A stretch of DNA of 64,000 bases from an uncultured Clostridia bacterium (lineage in GTDB: Bacteria > Bacillota > Clostridia > UBA1381): contig CAKSDE010000006.1 of the NCBI GenBank assembly GCA_934444735.1, positions 62,001 through 126,000 of the forward strand. The letters run 5' to 3'. The translations under genes were made by a program, and so were the position numbers. The notes under the pieces are model-generated. The model searched no databases. It was not told the origin of the DNA and was given only the letters and a program-made list of their open reading frames with translations. Shown here in pieces: positions 49,852-59,274 of this stretch. The stretch's first letter is position 1. The number at the start of each line of letters is the position of its first letter.

Positions 49852-50997
49852 TTATACTATATTCTCCAAAAAGCTCAATAATTTTTGCTTTTCCTTTTCA
49901 ACATTATGATATTGCTCATTCATTTTTTTGTTATTTTCAACCAATTTTTTTGAAATATCTTTATTTTTACGCAAATGCTCTATACATTTTGCAAGCTCGG
50001 ACGGTTTTTCACTGTCAAAGCTAAGGCAGTTATATCCGTTTATGCAATAAGCGTGCAGCTGCTTAAAATCCGATATTATAACCGGCTTTTCGTATTCCGC
50101 CGCCTCGATTACCGCCCGTGACTGATGTGCCTTTGAAAAAGGCACCGCAATTACGTCTGCATTTTTTATAACGGACGCAATATCATTTACAAATCCCAGA
50201 CACTCAATTCTGTCTCCGGCTTTTTGTATCAGCTCTCTTACCTCATTTTGGTAACGCAGCGTATGTCGGTGAACTATGCGATTTAAAAGAGTCGGAGGCA
50301 TATAATCAAATCTTCCCGCAAGAACAAAGCGTACACAAGGATCAACATATTTTACCGCGCGCAGAAGGGTTCTTGCGCCCTTCAGCTCAGGTATACCGCC
50401 CAGATACAAAACGTTAAAATCCGTACTGTCCTCTTTTTTAAAATCCTTATTCTCTGATTTATATTCACAGTCGGCAACCACCTCGCAGGGAATTTTGAAT
50501 TTTGCATACTCCTTTTCATAAGGCGAAATGCAAAGCACAGCGTCAAAGTACTTGCCGATAAACTTTATCATCTTTTTCGAGATAAAATTCTCAATAAATG
50601 TTTCACGGATATACAAAATCTTTTTCGTCGCAATCCCCGATAGAATCTTACCTATCCTCAACTCCACTACCGAATTGGCGATAATAATATCCGGCTGCTC
50701 ATTTTTTGCAATCTCCAATATCTTTGCCGAATAATCTTTTCCCACGAAAAACGTTTTTATAAAGGTGCGTGATATAATCCCCTGTGAGCCGCTGTAATAT
50801 GCAAACTGCGGGAAAGTGCCGTCAATATGAATCACCCTCGCATATTGAGAAAGCTTCGCGGTCAAAGTTTCGGAGTTTTCTTTCGGTATTACCGCCACGA
50901 CTTCATATTTTTTTTGCAGCTGACGCGCCATTTCTATCATACTGATACTTCCGCCGCCCATGCCGCCCACATGGTGAAAAATCATAACCTTTTGCAT
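49852..50997 (-). CDS. Glycosyltransferase, GT4 type
   Basis: 381 residues. The N-terminal acceptor domain begins MIFHHVGGMGGGSISMIEMA, with a Gly-rich loop. The C-terminal GT-B donor-binding domain starts near residue 190 (VLYLGGIPELKGARTLLRAV) and has the nucleotide-sugar motif ADVIAVPFSKAHQSRAVIEA with E-x7-E character. It should transfer a sugar to the repeat unit of the surface polysaccharide. The donor and linkage cannot be predicted. Confidence 0.88.
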   Translation of the reverse strand: MQKVMIFHHVGGMGGGSISMIEMARQLQKKYEVVAVIPKENSETLTAKLSQYARVIHIDGTFPQFAYYSGSQGIISRTFIKTFFVGKDYSAKILEIAKNEQPDIIIANSVVELRIGKILSGIATKKILYIRETFIENFISKKMIKFIGKYFDAVLCISPYEKEYAKFKIPCEVVADCEYKSENKDFKKEDSTDFNVLYLGGIPELKGARTLLRAVKYVDPCVRFVLAGRFDYMPPTLLNRIVHRHTLRYQNEVRELIQKAGDRIECLGFVNDIASVIKNADVIAVPFSKAHQSRAVIEAAEYEKPVIISDFKQLHAYCINGYNCLSFDSEKPSELAKCIEHLRKNKDISKKLVENNKKMNEQYHNVEKEKQKLLSFLENIV

Positions 50998-51025
50998 AAG
51001 TTTTCAACCCCTCAATTCCTTAAGA

Positions 51026-52336
51026 TTAATTTCTATCTTCCTGCAGCAGCACAATCTTGTGCTTATGTCTTTTAAGCCAGCTTTCTCTCGGAACATTCAG
51101 CGGCGAAACGAAAACATCTGCCATCGGTATGATTGCAAATACCGCGAGCTGTACGCCCATTTTATTGATCGGGTTGAAGAATCCGCACACGACGAAGAAC
51201 ATACACGCGCTAAATACCGCATAACTGTATGCTTGCTTTTTATCCTTTACCGTATCCTTGTACCACGTGATAACAAACAAAATAAACGGCAGACTTCTTA
51301 TAATTCCGAAGTTTCCGAGCATATCGATCCAAACGTTATGGTCATGCAGCATTTTGTTATACGCTATCATTCTGTCGGTTCTTCCGTAAACGCCCATGAT
51401 CGGCGATTCCTTGAACACGTTCCATGCACTCTTGACATATGATATTCTGTTTTCAAGCGAGGATTTATCACCGTTTAGTCCCGAAAGCAATGACGCAACA
51501 GAATACGCTCTGTTTTTTAAATGTTCGGATATATCTCTGTTCGATACCCATAAAAACAGCTTTGCAACATACGGCTTAAATATAAAAAATGCCGCAATTA
51601 ATATTATCAGCGACAGAGTAAATCTGCGCTGATTTTTTGCCAGCAGGGAAACCACAACAAATGCCGCTCCCAAAAATACCGCTGTAGCAAAATCCGCCAT
51701 ATAGACCGCAATCAACGATGTAATCAAAAATATCACTATTAAAAAAACGTAGTCCTTTGAATAATAATTTTTCAGATTAATTAAGAACACAGAAAGCGCA
51801 ACAAACGCATAAACGGTTGAAAAATATATTACCATAGAATACTTGTCGCTCACTTCCGCACCCGTTGCAAGCATTCTTGAATATGAAGGATCAACCTTTA
51901 ATATATACATACTTCTTATCGAAATAATGATGCCCTCTATCAGGAAATACTTCAGTATAAATTTCTTATGCACGTTATATTTCTCATTCTGATAAAATAC
52001 ACCTAAAGCATAAATCATCGGAAGATAAAGCGCATTATAGGTCTGCGAATTCCATACTGCGGGAAGTGCCACAGACGAAATAAACACAATTGCCGAAAAG
52101 CACAAAAGCCATCTTGCTTTTTTTATAAATGTCCAGATGAAATACTTTTCAAAAAATACTGCCAGACCAAGCCATACCGCAAAAAGTCCGAAGAGAATTA
52201 TTGCCCTTGCTCCCAAAACCTGAGCCACGATACCATTATTAAACCAACTCATTATAAAGCAGGTAACTAAAACCTGCACCTTCTCTATCGATGGCAGTGC
52301 ACCGAAACTGTCTCTTTCTATTGGTATAACGTTCAT
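51026..52336 (-). CDS. O-antigen ligase/polymerase-like membrane protein (Wzy candidate)
   Basis: 436 residues with about 11-12 hydrophobic segments (VLGARAIILFGLFAVWLGLA, WLLCFSAIVFISSVALPAVW, YVFLIVIFLITSLIAVYMAD, YAVFSACMFFVVCGFF). The periplasm-type loop contains SPIMGVYGRTDRMIAYNKML then HDHNVWIDMLGNFG, close to the H-x-x-[YW] region of Wzy_C proteins (PF04932). It most likely polymerises the repeat units outside the membrane. No flippase gene is visible in the operon. Confidence 0.82.
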   Translation of the reverse strand: MNVIPIERDSFGALPSIEKVQVLVTCFIMSWFNNGIVAQVLGARAIILFGLFAVWLGLAVFFEKYFIWTFIKKARWLLCFSAIVFISSVALPAVWNSQTYNALYLPMIYALGVFYQNEKYNVHKKFILKYFLIEGIIISIRSMYILKVDPSYSRMLATGAEVSDKYSMVIYFSTVYAFVALSVFLINLKNYYSKDYVFLIVIFLITSLIAVYMADFATAVFLGAAFVVVSLLAKNQRRFTLSLIILIAAFFIFKPYVAKLFLWVSNRDISEHLKNRAYSVASLLSGLNGDKSSLENRISYVKSAWNVFKESPIMGVYGRTDRMIAYNKMLHDHNVWIDMLGNFGIIRSLPFILFVITWYKDTVKDKKQAYSYAVFSACMFFVVCGFFNPINKMGVQLAVFAIIPMADVFVSPLNVPRESWLKRHKHKIVLLQEDRN

Positions 52337-52390
52337 ATTTTTTCCTTTCCGTTATCTTTCAAATTTCAACATACATTCCCCGAAAATATC

Positions 52391-53524
52391 TTATTCAATG
52401 CTCCTTCTTGCAATATCCGAATACAAGAAGTTCTTTGCCGCAGCGTTTGCCGCGTCTTTCATAAAATCAAAGTTATCTTTTACATATTCTATTTCTTCTT
52501 TTATCTCCGAAACGCTGTCTTTATACAAAAATCTGACATTTCCGCCAATATCGACGTGCGTTGTTCCGTCCCAGTATTTCACAATCATCGGCTTTGCCTG
52601 AGCCGCAACCTGTTCCCAGAATACCGAGTGTCTCCCGGGGAATACCGCAAAGTCACACGCCGCAAAATATTTATACGAATCCGGGGCGTTTATCCAGCCT
52701 ATATATATTACATTGTCACCGCAAAGCTTATCAAACTGTTCCTTCATCTCGGGTACTACCGAGCCAAACACCAAAAGTTTTACATTTTCTATATCCTTTA
52801 CCGCCTCCATTAAAAGCAGTGTCTGCGTTTTAAATAAATCTATCTTTCCGCCGGTAACAATCAAAAAATCACCGTCCGCCACGCCGTATTTACGGCGCAG
52901 CTCTCCAATCTTATCGGGATCGGCGGCTTTTGCCACCGCATCATCGTCCGCACCCATTATAAGCAGCTCACACTTTTCCTTGGGCAGCTTATACACATTC
53001 TGCAAAAATTTCACTCTTGCCGGCAAAACACCGTAAAACTTTTTCGTATACGGCTCAATTTTTTTAGCGCAGCTTCTCCAGATTATCTTATGCAGTATGT
53101 TTTTTGAAATCCAGTTTCTTGCACTGTTTGAAAAATCGGCATGATTATCCACATAAACTCTCACATTTTTATGATTTTGCAGATACTTCACCACATATTT
53201 TATATCGCAGAACTGGCAGCCGTGAATAAAGATTATATCCGGATTTACTCTTTCCAGTTCCTCATATGTTCCCTTATAGTGTCTTAACTTGCGCGCACCG
53301 AAAGAATCTTTATATTCGAGTCTTGTAACCGGAATATTATATTCATTTTTATATTTTCCGCCATGCTCCAACAAACAAGTCTTACCGTCTTTATCAAAAG
53401 ATTCCAAAGATGCCAGCACCTCAACATCATGCCCCATAGCGGCATGATATTTCGGCAGCATATTTTCCTGATAGCTATAGTTATCTATAAAAAAGTTCGC
53501 TAAACATATATGTAATATTTTCAT
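52391..53524 (-). CDS. Glycosyltransferase, group 1 (GT4-like)
   Basis: 377 residues. The start KILHICLANFFIDNYSYQEN and the mid-domain EELERVNPDIIFIHGCQFCD are typical acceptor-domain parts. The C-terminal domain starts near residue 215 (FLIVTGGKIDLFKTQTLLLM) and includes CDFAVFPGRHSVFWEQVAAQ with an E in the donor site. It adds a sugar, possibly FucNAc, to the growing unit. It lies between fnlC and the polymerase gene. Confidence 0.87.
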   Translation of the reverse strand: MKILHICLANFFIDNYSYQENMLPKYHAAMGHDVEVLASLESFDKDGKTCLLEHGGKYKNEYNIPVTRLEYKDSFGARKLRHYKGTYEELERVNPDIIFIHGCQFCDIKYVVKYLQNHKNVRVYVDNHADFSNSARNWISKNILHKIIWRSCAKKIEPYTKKFYGVLPARVKFLQNVYKLPKEKCELLIMGADDDAVAKAADPDKIGELRRKYGVADGDFLIVTGGKIDLFKTQTLLLMEAVKDIENVKLLVFGSVVPEMKEQFDKLCGDNVIYIGWINAPDSYKYFAACDFAVFPGRHSVFWEQVAAQAKPMIVKYWDGTTHVDIGGNVRFLYKDSVSEIKEEIEYVKDNFDFMKDAANAAAKNFLYSDIARRSIE

Positions 53525-53567
53525 TATATTTTCATTCCTTAATCCAAAATCATGTGTAAAAGCCTTC

Positions 53568-54707
53568 TTACTTTCTCCACACCATCTTATTTACAACACC
53601 TGTATAGCTCTGAATAAGCTTTACAACCTTAATCGACACATTCTCGTCAACATAATTCGGAACAGGTATGCCCAAATCACCGTTCTCGTTCATCGAAACC
53701 GCCATATCAACCGCTTGCAGCACCTGATCTCCCGTAATTCCCGCAAGGATAAAATCACCCTTATCGAGTGCCTCGGGGCGCTCGGTGCTCGTTCTTATGC
53801 AGACTGCCGGAATCGGATTTCCGATCGAGAGGAAAAAGCTGCTTTCCTCCGGCAGCGTTCCGCTGTCCGAAACCACGCAAAATGCGTTCATCTGTAAGTT
53901 ATTATAATCATGGAATCCGAGCGGCTGATGCTGAATAACGCGCTTATCAAACTTGAAATTACGTGCCTCGATAAATTTTTTACTTCTCGGGTGGCACGAA
54001 TACAAAATCGGCATATCATATTTTTCCGCCATGGCATTAACCGAGTTCATCAGATTAAAGAAGTTCTCCTCGGTATCGATATTTTCTTCCCTGTGCGCCG
54101 AAAGCAGGATATATTTCTTCTTTTCCAGCCCCAGCTCATTTAAAATATTGCTGTTTTTTATGCTCTCCAGATTTGCGTGCAGAACCTCTGCCATCGGCGA
54201 GCCGACAACATATGTACGCTCCTTCGCAACGCTTGACGCGTTCAGATATCTTCTTGCGTGCTCCGAATAGCACATATTCACGTCCGAGATAATATCCACA
54301 ATTCTTCTGTTCGTTTCCTCCGGCAGACACTCGTCAAAGCAGCGATTACCCGCCTCCATGTGAAAAATCGGAATATGCAGACGTTTTGCGCCGATTACCG
54401 AAAGGCATGAATTTGTATCTCCCAGTACGAATACCGCATCGGGCATCTCCTTTACCATCAGATCATACGATTTCGATATGATATTTCCCATGGTTTCTCC
54501 GAGATTTTTACCTACTGCATCCAGGTAGTAATCGGGCGCGCGAAGTCCCAAATCGTCAAAGAATACCTGATTTAACGTGTAATCGTAATTCTGTCCCGTA
54601 TGCACCAAAATCTGGTCAAAGTATCTGTCGCACGCCTTTATGCACGCACTCATACGGATTATTTCGGGCCTTGTCCCTATTATGGTCATAAGCTTTAACT
54701 TTTTCAT
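53568..54707 (-). CDS. fnlC: UDP-N-acetylglucosamine 2-epimerase-type enzyme of FucNAc synthesis
   Basis: 379 residues from ATG 54707 (AAAGGA about 12 nt upstream). It belongs to the WecB/CapG/WbjD family (LMTIIGTRPEIIRMSACIKA, HTGQNYDYTLNQVFFDDLGL, HMEAGNRCFDECLPEETNRR, SDSGTLPEESSFFLSIGNPI). Together with FnlA and FnlB it completes UDP-N-acetyl-L-fucosamine by C2 epimerisation. The order E-F-G matches capEFG of Staphylococcus aureus. The 257-bp gap before the gene is mostly filled by repeat copy F. Confidence 0.92.
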   Translation of the reverse strand: MKKLKLMTIIGTRPEIIRMSACIKACDRYFDQILVHTGQNYDYTLNQVFFDDLGLRAPDYYLDAVGKNLGETMGNIISKSYDLMVKEMPDAVFVLGDTNSCLSVIGAKRLHIPIFHMEAGNRCFDECLPEETNRRIVDIISDVNMCYSEHARRYLNASSVAKERTYVVGSPMAEVLHANLESIKNSNILNELGLEKKKYILLSAHREENIDTEENFFNLMNSVNAMAEKYDMPILYSCHPRSKKFIEARNFKFDKRVIQHQPLGFHDYNNLQMNAFCVVSDSGTLPEESSFFLSIGNPIPAVCIRTSTERPEALDKGDFILAGITGDQVLQAVDMAVSMNENGDLGIPVPNYVDENVSIKVVKLIQSYTGVVNKMVWRK

Positions 54708-54767
54708 CTTTATAGCTTTTCCTTTCAAACTTTATACTAACAAAATGCTTTTATTTTATCTTTGGTG

Positions 54768-54955
54768 AAAGAGCATAAAAATAGTGCAGAATGAACAAAC
54801 CGAGCCAAAGCTTTAGCTTTGGGTTACCCGAAGGCGTACAGAAGTACGTCGAGCAGCGAAGTTTGTTTATAGCATAAAGCATATTTACCAGAAATTCGTT
54901 TGTATAACGAATTTCTACATTTTTATTTATGCGATCTGTGCATTTTTTGCTCTTT
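54768..54955 (+). repeat. Structured interspersed element, copy F (inside the polysaccharide operon)
   Basis: Ends AAAGAGCATAAAAATAGTGC and, on the minus strand, AAAGAGCAAAAAATGCACAG. The core has GAACAAAC, the hairpin CCAAAGCTTTAGCTTTGG, GGTTACCCGAAGG, CGTAC-AGAA-GTACG, GAAGTTTGTT, ATAGC, an internal AGAAATTCGTT/AACGAATTTCT stem and GCGATC. It lies 9 nt after the fnlB stop and is oriented against transcription of the operon. Confidence 0.85.
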
Positions 54956-54964
54956 CAATTACTA

Positions 54965-56110
54965 TTATACCTCTTCAAAATATGTATCCGGCCTCTCCGG
55001 ATCAAAACATTCGTTACACCACATAACCGTCACCAAATCCTCGGTGTCCGAAAGATTTACTATGCTGTGAGTGTATCCCGGGATCATATCGACAACCGTC
55101 ATTTCATCGCCCGAAACCTCATATTCCGCAACCTTATCGCTCCCGATTTTTCGAAGCCTTATAAGCCCGTGTCCGCTAACTACGATAAACTTCTCATTTT
55201 TCGTGTGATGCCAATGCTGACCTTTCGTTATCCCCGGTTTTGAAATATTTATGCTGACCTGTCCCGCGTCCTTTGTTCTCAAAAGCTCGGTAAAGCTTCC
55301 GCGCACATCAACATTCATCTTAAGCTTATATGAAAAATCCCCGTCATCAAGATATGAAAGATACGTCGAATATAATTTCTTTGAAAAAGAGTTTTCACTC
55401 ATATCGGGGATCATCTTCGTTTCGCGGCTTTCTTTAAAAGAGTAGAGCATATCCGCAATCTCGCCGAGAGTTACCTTATGCTCAACCGGAACACGGCAAA
55501 AATCGCCGCTGCGGTTTTCCTTCCCCTCCAAAGCACGTATCAGCTCACTAACAACGTCGTCTATATACACAAGCGTCATCATATGTGCGCGGTCATTTAC
55601 CGTTATCGGCAGGTCGTGCGCAATATTATGGCAGAAAGTCGCAACGGCGCTGTTGTAATTCGGTCTGCACCATTTGCCGAATACATTCGGGAAACGGTAC
55701 ACCAGCGCTTTTACTCCGTTTTCTTTTGCATATTCAAAAATAAGGTTTTCCCCTGCCTTTTTGGACTTTCCGTACGGGTTGTCCAGCTCCGCCTGAATCG
55801 AGGAAGAAACCATCACCGGCGCTTTATTGGAATATTTTTTCAAAGCCGCAAGCAGTACAGAGGTAAATCCAAAATTACCCTCCATAAACTCCGCCTCTTC
55901 CTTCGGACGGTTCACGCCTGCCAGATGAAACACAAAATCCGCATTTTTAACATATTCGTCCAGCTTTTCTTTGGGCGTATCGATATCATATCCGAAAATT
56001 TCATCTATTTTTATATCATGTGTTCTGTCTTTTCCGTCGCGTATATTTTTAAGCGACTCGAAAAGATTCTTTCCTACAAATCCGTTTGCGCCCGTAATGA
56101 GTATGTTCAT
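54965..56110 (-). CDS. fnlB: UDP-2-acetamido-2,6-dideoxy-hexos-4-ulose reductase, CapF/WbjC type, with C-terminal cupin
   Basis: 381 residues. The N-terminal SDR-fold domain (about 1-255) starts NILITGANGFVGKNLFESLK and has the catalytic-type YGKSK in ELDNPYGKSKKAGENLIFEY. The C-terminal cupin (about 265-380) has the metal-binding region GITKGQHWHHTKNEKFIVVS and EMTVVDMIPGYTHSIVNL. In S. aureus CapF this cupin domain catalyses 3-epimerisation and the SDR domain the reduction. It overlaps fnlA by 4 nt (ATGA). Confidence 0.94.
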   Translation of the reverse strand: MNILITGANGFVGKNLFESLKNIRDGKDRTHDIKIDEIFGYDIDTPKEKLDEYVKNADFVFHLAGVNRPKEEAEFMEGNFGFTSVLLAALKKYSNKAPVMVSSSIQAELDNPYGKSKKAGENLIFEYAKENGVKALVYRFPNVFGKWCRPNYNSAVATFCHNIAHDLPITVNDRAHMMTLVYIDDVVSELIRALEGKENRSGDFCRVPVEHKVTLGEIADMLYSFKESRETKMIPDMSENSFSKKLYSTYLSYLDDGDFSYKLKMNVDVRGSFTELLRTKDAGQVSINISKPGITKGQHWHHTKNEKFIVVSGHGLIRLRKIGSDKVAEYEVSGDEMTVVDMIPGYTHSIVNLSDTEDLVTVMWCNECFDPERPDTYFEEV

Positions 56111-57162
56111 TTGTTCTCCTCCAATGCGGCAAGCTCATCTCTTATATATTTAAGCGATAAAAGCTTTTCCTTAACTTGCTCCACGTTCAAAAGCTCGGTA
56201 TTATTTGAGTTAAATTCTGACAGCTGAGTACGCTTTGTATCGCCGTCTTTAAAGTATTTATCATAGTTAAGTCCGCGCTTATCGGCAGGAACACGGTAGA
56301 AATTGCCCATATCAAACGCGTGCGCACATTCCTCATTTGTCAGAAGTGTTTCGTACATCTTCTCGCCGTGTCTTATACCTATAACCTTTATATCGCTCTT
56401 ATCTTCCTTGTCAAACAGCTCTTTTACAGCCTTTGCCAACACTTCAATCGTGCAGGCAGGCGCTTTCTGAACCATTATATCTCCGCTTTCGGCATTTTCA
56501 AACGCAAAGAGAACAAGCTCCACAGCCTCCTCCAATGACATGATAAATCTTGTCATATTCGGCTCTGTCAAGGTTATCGGCTCATTATTTTTGATCTGCT
56601 CTATCCAAAGCGGAATAACCGATCCTCTTGAGCACATAACATTACCGTATCTTGTGCAGGCAATCATGGTCTTATCCGATGACACCGTTCTCGATTTTGC
56701 CACAACAACCTTTTCCATCATAGCCTTTGACGTACCCATAGCGTTTACCGGGTATGCCGCTTTATCCGTAGATAAGCATATAACCTTTTTCACGCCCTCG
56801 TCGATTGCGGCCGTCAGTACATTGTCTGTTCCCAGCACGTTCGTCTTAACCGCTTCTACAGGGAAGAATTCACACGACGGCACCTGCTTTAACGCTGCCG
56901 CATGGAATATGTAATCCACACCGTGCATGGCATTTTTAACGCTTGCTATATCGCGCACATCGCCTATGTAATATTTGATCTTATCCCCGTTTTCCGGGAA
57001 CTGCGCCTGATATAAATGACGCATATCATCTTGTTTTTTCTCATCTCTCGAAAAAATTCTGATTTCTCCTATATCGGTATTTAAAAATCTGTTTAAAACA
57101 GCATTACCGAAAGAACCTGTCCCTCCCGTTATCAGAAGAACCTTATCCTTGAAAACAGACAT
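56107..57162 (-). CDS. fnlA: UDP-GlcNAc 4,6-dehydratase/5-epimerase, CapE/WbjB type
   Basis: 351 residues. SDR fold with the nucleotide-binding KVLLITGGTGSFGNAVLNRF, FSRDEKKQDDMRHLYQAQFP, YIGDVRDIASVKNAMHGVDY and VICLSTDKAAYPVNAMGTSK, where the STDKAxxPxNxMGxSK pattern replaces the usual YxxxK. It starts UDP-N-acetyl-L-fucosamine synthesis from UDP-GlcNAc. It is the first gene of the operon, with a consensus promoter about 70 nt upstream. Confidence 0.95.
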   Translation of the reverse strand: MSVFKDKVLLITGGTGSFGNAVLNRFLNTDIGEIRIFSRDEKKQDDMRHLYQAQFPENGDKIKYYIGDVRDIASVKNAMHGVDYIFHAAALKQVPSCEFFPVEAVKTNVLGTDNVLTAAIDEGVKKVICLSTDKAAYPVNAMGTSKAMMEKVVVAKSRTVSSDKTMIACTRYGNVMCSRGSVIPLWIEQIKNNEPITLTEPNMTRFIMSLEEAVELVLFAFENAESGDIMVQKAPACTIEVLAKAVKELFDKEDKSDIKVIGIRHGEKMYETLLTNEECAHAFDMGNFYRVPADKRGLNYDKYFKDGDTKRTQLSEFNSNNTELLNVEQVKEKLLSLKYIRDELAALEENK

Positions 57163-57232
57163 ATTTAACGCCTCCGTCTTTTTATTTTTATACGTTTATT
57201 TTATTGTTTCTTATTATTGTGCAATCGTTTTA

Positions 57233-57261
57233 ATTATATCATCTATGCATGATTTTGTCAA
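57233..57261 (-). promoter_or_regulatory. Consensus promoter of the polysaccharide operon
   Basis: On the minus strand TTGACA, 17 bp and TATAAT: both hexamers are perfect sigma-A consensus. Confidence 0.9.
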
Positions 57262-57301
57262 TAGATTCGCCGTCACTACTTTTAATTGTTAAAAAATTAA
57301 A

Positions 57302-57339
57302 AACCGACAGCGTATTTCTGCAATATCTTTCTGTCGGTT
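57302..57339 (-). terminator. Terminator of the glycan-use operon
   Basis: AACCGACAG and CTGTCGGTT arms with a 20-nt loop, followed on the minus strand by TTTTTAATTTTTT, 14 nt after the GH36-like stop. Confidence 0.85.
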
Positions 57340-57353
57340 CTTAATATTAAATT

Positions 57354-59273
57354 TTACTTTTTCAGCACTATACGCGTATTCTTTTTATCAACAGGGACTT
57401 TCATGATCCCCGCGCCCTTTTTCAAAAGCTTTTTACCGTCATATATTTCCGCCTCGGTTTCACTGTAGAGTACAAGCTCCCCGCTTGTCGAAACGGTAAT
57501 TTCAATGCCGCCATCGGTCTTTAAAATACTTTTTACCGCCGCGCCGCCGTTTATTTTACCGCATATTCCGACCGCTGCAAATCCGTCTTTAACCTCAGCA
57601 AAGGTCAAAACATCGCACTCATTCGCCTTAACGCTTACATCTATGCTCTCATCACCTATAAGATACGCACGCTTTTCTCTCATGCTGTATGCAAGATATT
57701 TACCTTTTTTAAATCCGTGAACATCGCACGGGCAAACGTGCGCCGTCTTTTCGGTATTGCCCGAGGCAAATACACCTACAACGCCGTTATATCTGTTTTT
57801 ATTAAATATCTTATACGGCGCTTTTTCCAAGTCCGCAAAAAGACAATCCTCGGTCGGTGCCGCAACACCTTCCGCACGCAGGATCTCACCGTCATCATCG
57901 ACCAGTGCGCGAATCAGGTCAAAATCGTGTTCATCAACCCTGTCCGAAACATAAACCGGTCCGCCGCTTATCGCCCTTGCCGCCGCATGATAGAGCGCAT
58001 ATTCGTGCTTTGTCTGGAACATATCCCAATCGCACATCGTAAATCCGCTCATCCATATACTGTTTACCGCATTAAAGACAATATGCCTTTGATGCGATTC
58101 GGGGACTGTCGGGAAAAAGTCGTCGGACGAGCGCATCAGGTTCGTGTTTTTAACATGATAAATAATATCGTTCGAGCAGGACATACAGTTTATCATTTCA
58201 CCGTCAAAATTATAGCATACCGATGCCTCGAGTCCGTCCCTTACGCGCTTTACCAGTTCCACACAGCCTCCTGCGCCCTCCGCGTGTGCGCCGACTGCCG
58301 CCTGGACGTCTATTTTAACTCCGTCTATGCCCTCGCTTTTTAAAAGCGAATGATAATCGTTATAGAAATCGAACGCTTTATCTTTATCGATTATTCCGAA
58401 CGGAAAATGCTCACTTTTGCATCTTTCGGGATTGTTCTCCTTTAATCCGTCGGTATGCTCCGCACAGCTTAATCTCGGAAGATATTTTTTCATTGCGTCC
58501 GAGGTCGGATCAACTCCGCCCCAATATCCCATAACCGCGTGCCACACAAAGAATTTTTCCACTCCGTACTTCTCTTTTGCCGTCTTTACGGCATTTTTTA
58601 AAGTATATCCGAATTTTTCATTTGCGCCGAAGCCTTTCAGCTTCCATTCACCGCGCCCCGAAAAATCCGAGTTGCAGTCCTGCCAGCCATCATCTAAAAT
58701 CAAAAACTTCGGCACAAATCCGCCGGCTTTAAAGCTCTCAAGCCCTTTTACTATATCCTCTTCGCGCACTTTTTCATAAAAAGAGTCCCATGTGCACCAG
58801 CCGAAATATTTTGAAAATTCGGGGACTCGCTTTTCTTCTCTTAGAGTTACCGTCTTAAACTTCTCCGATATGCTCTTTGCCGCGGTTTTTGCCAAAGCGT
58901 AAAAATCCGTGCCGCTTATGCTGTAATACGCATAAAATTTATCGTCCGAAACTCCGCTGTCGCCTGTTATCGCAGAGATAAAGAGTCTGCCGTCTTTTCC
59001 GTAGAATGACGTTCTGAAAAGCCCCTCCGACATACTGAAAAATACACTGTAGGTGCCATCGGTATGACGAACCCCGAACCATTGTGTTTCTTTTGGCAAA
59101 TCATTCAGCTCGTCCGAGATTTTTACGTGCATGAAAAACGGATCCTGTCTGTAGGAGGCGCAGAATCTGTCAAAATTGTCTATCTTCCCTGCATCATACT
59201 CGGTCTTTGACGTCTTTTCTTCAAGTTCCGCGATATAAAATGCACCGCCATAGCTATCATATTCTTTTTTCAT
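57354..59273 (-). CDS. GH36-type alpha-galactosidase / raffinose-synthase-like glycosidase
   Basis: 639 residues, no signal peptide. The catalytic barrel contains FGWCTWDSFYEKVREEDIVK, PKFLILDDGWQDCNSD, FFVWHAVMGYWGGVDP, the probable nucleophile Asp in GIDGVKIDVQAAVGAHAEG and the probable acid/base Asp in NLMRSSDDFFPTVPE. These fit the Sip1/raffinose synthase branch of GH36, which acts on alpha-galactosides. An N-terminal beta-sandwich (about 1-150) and a short C-terminal beta domain flank it. It is the last gene of its operon, 1 nt after the GH28-like gene. Confidence 0.9.
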   Translation of the reverse strand: MKKEYDSYGGAFYIAELEEKTSKTEYDAGKIDNFDRFCASYRQDPFFMHVKISDELNDLPKETQWFGVRHTDGTYSVFFSMSEGLFRTSFYGKDGRLFISAITGDSGVSDDKFYAYYSISGTDFYALAKTAAKSISEKFKTVTLREEKRVPEFSKYFGWCTWDSFYEKVREEDIVKGLESFKAGGFVPKFLILDDGWQDCNSDFSGRGEWKLKGFGANEKFGYTLKNAVKTAKEKYGVEKFFVWHAVMGYWGGVDPTSDAMKKYLPRLSCAEHTDGLKENNPERCKSEHFPFGIIDKDKAFDFYNDYHSLLKSEGIDGVKIDVQAAVGAHAEGAGGCVELVKRVRDGLEASVCYNFDGEMINCMSCSNDIIYHVKNTNLMRSSDDFFPTVPESHQRHIVFNAVNSIWMSGFTMCDWDMFQTKHEYALYHAAARAISGGPVYVSDRVDEHDFDLIRALVDDDGEILRAEGVAAPTEDCLFADLEKAPYKIFNKNRYNGVVGVFASGNTEKTAHVCPCDVHGFKKGKYLAYSMREKRAYLIGDESIDVSVKANECDVLTFAEVKDGFAAVGICGKINGGAAVKSILKTDGGIEITVSTSGELVLYSETEAEIYDGKKLLKKGAGIMKVPVDKKNTRIVLKK

Positions 59274-59274
59274 A

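Noticed and set aside
11985..54955. Elements A-F as integron attC sites (palindromic, next to stop codons).
   Set aside because: Genes lie on both strands and are mostly core metabolism; no integrase and no GTTRRRY/RYYYAAC boxes were seen.
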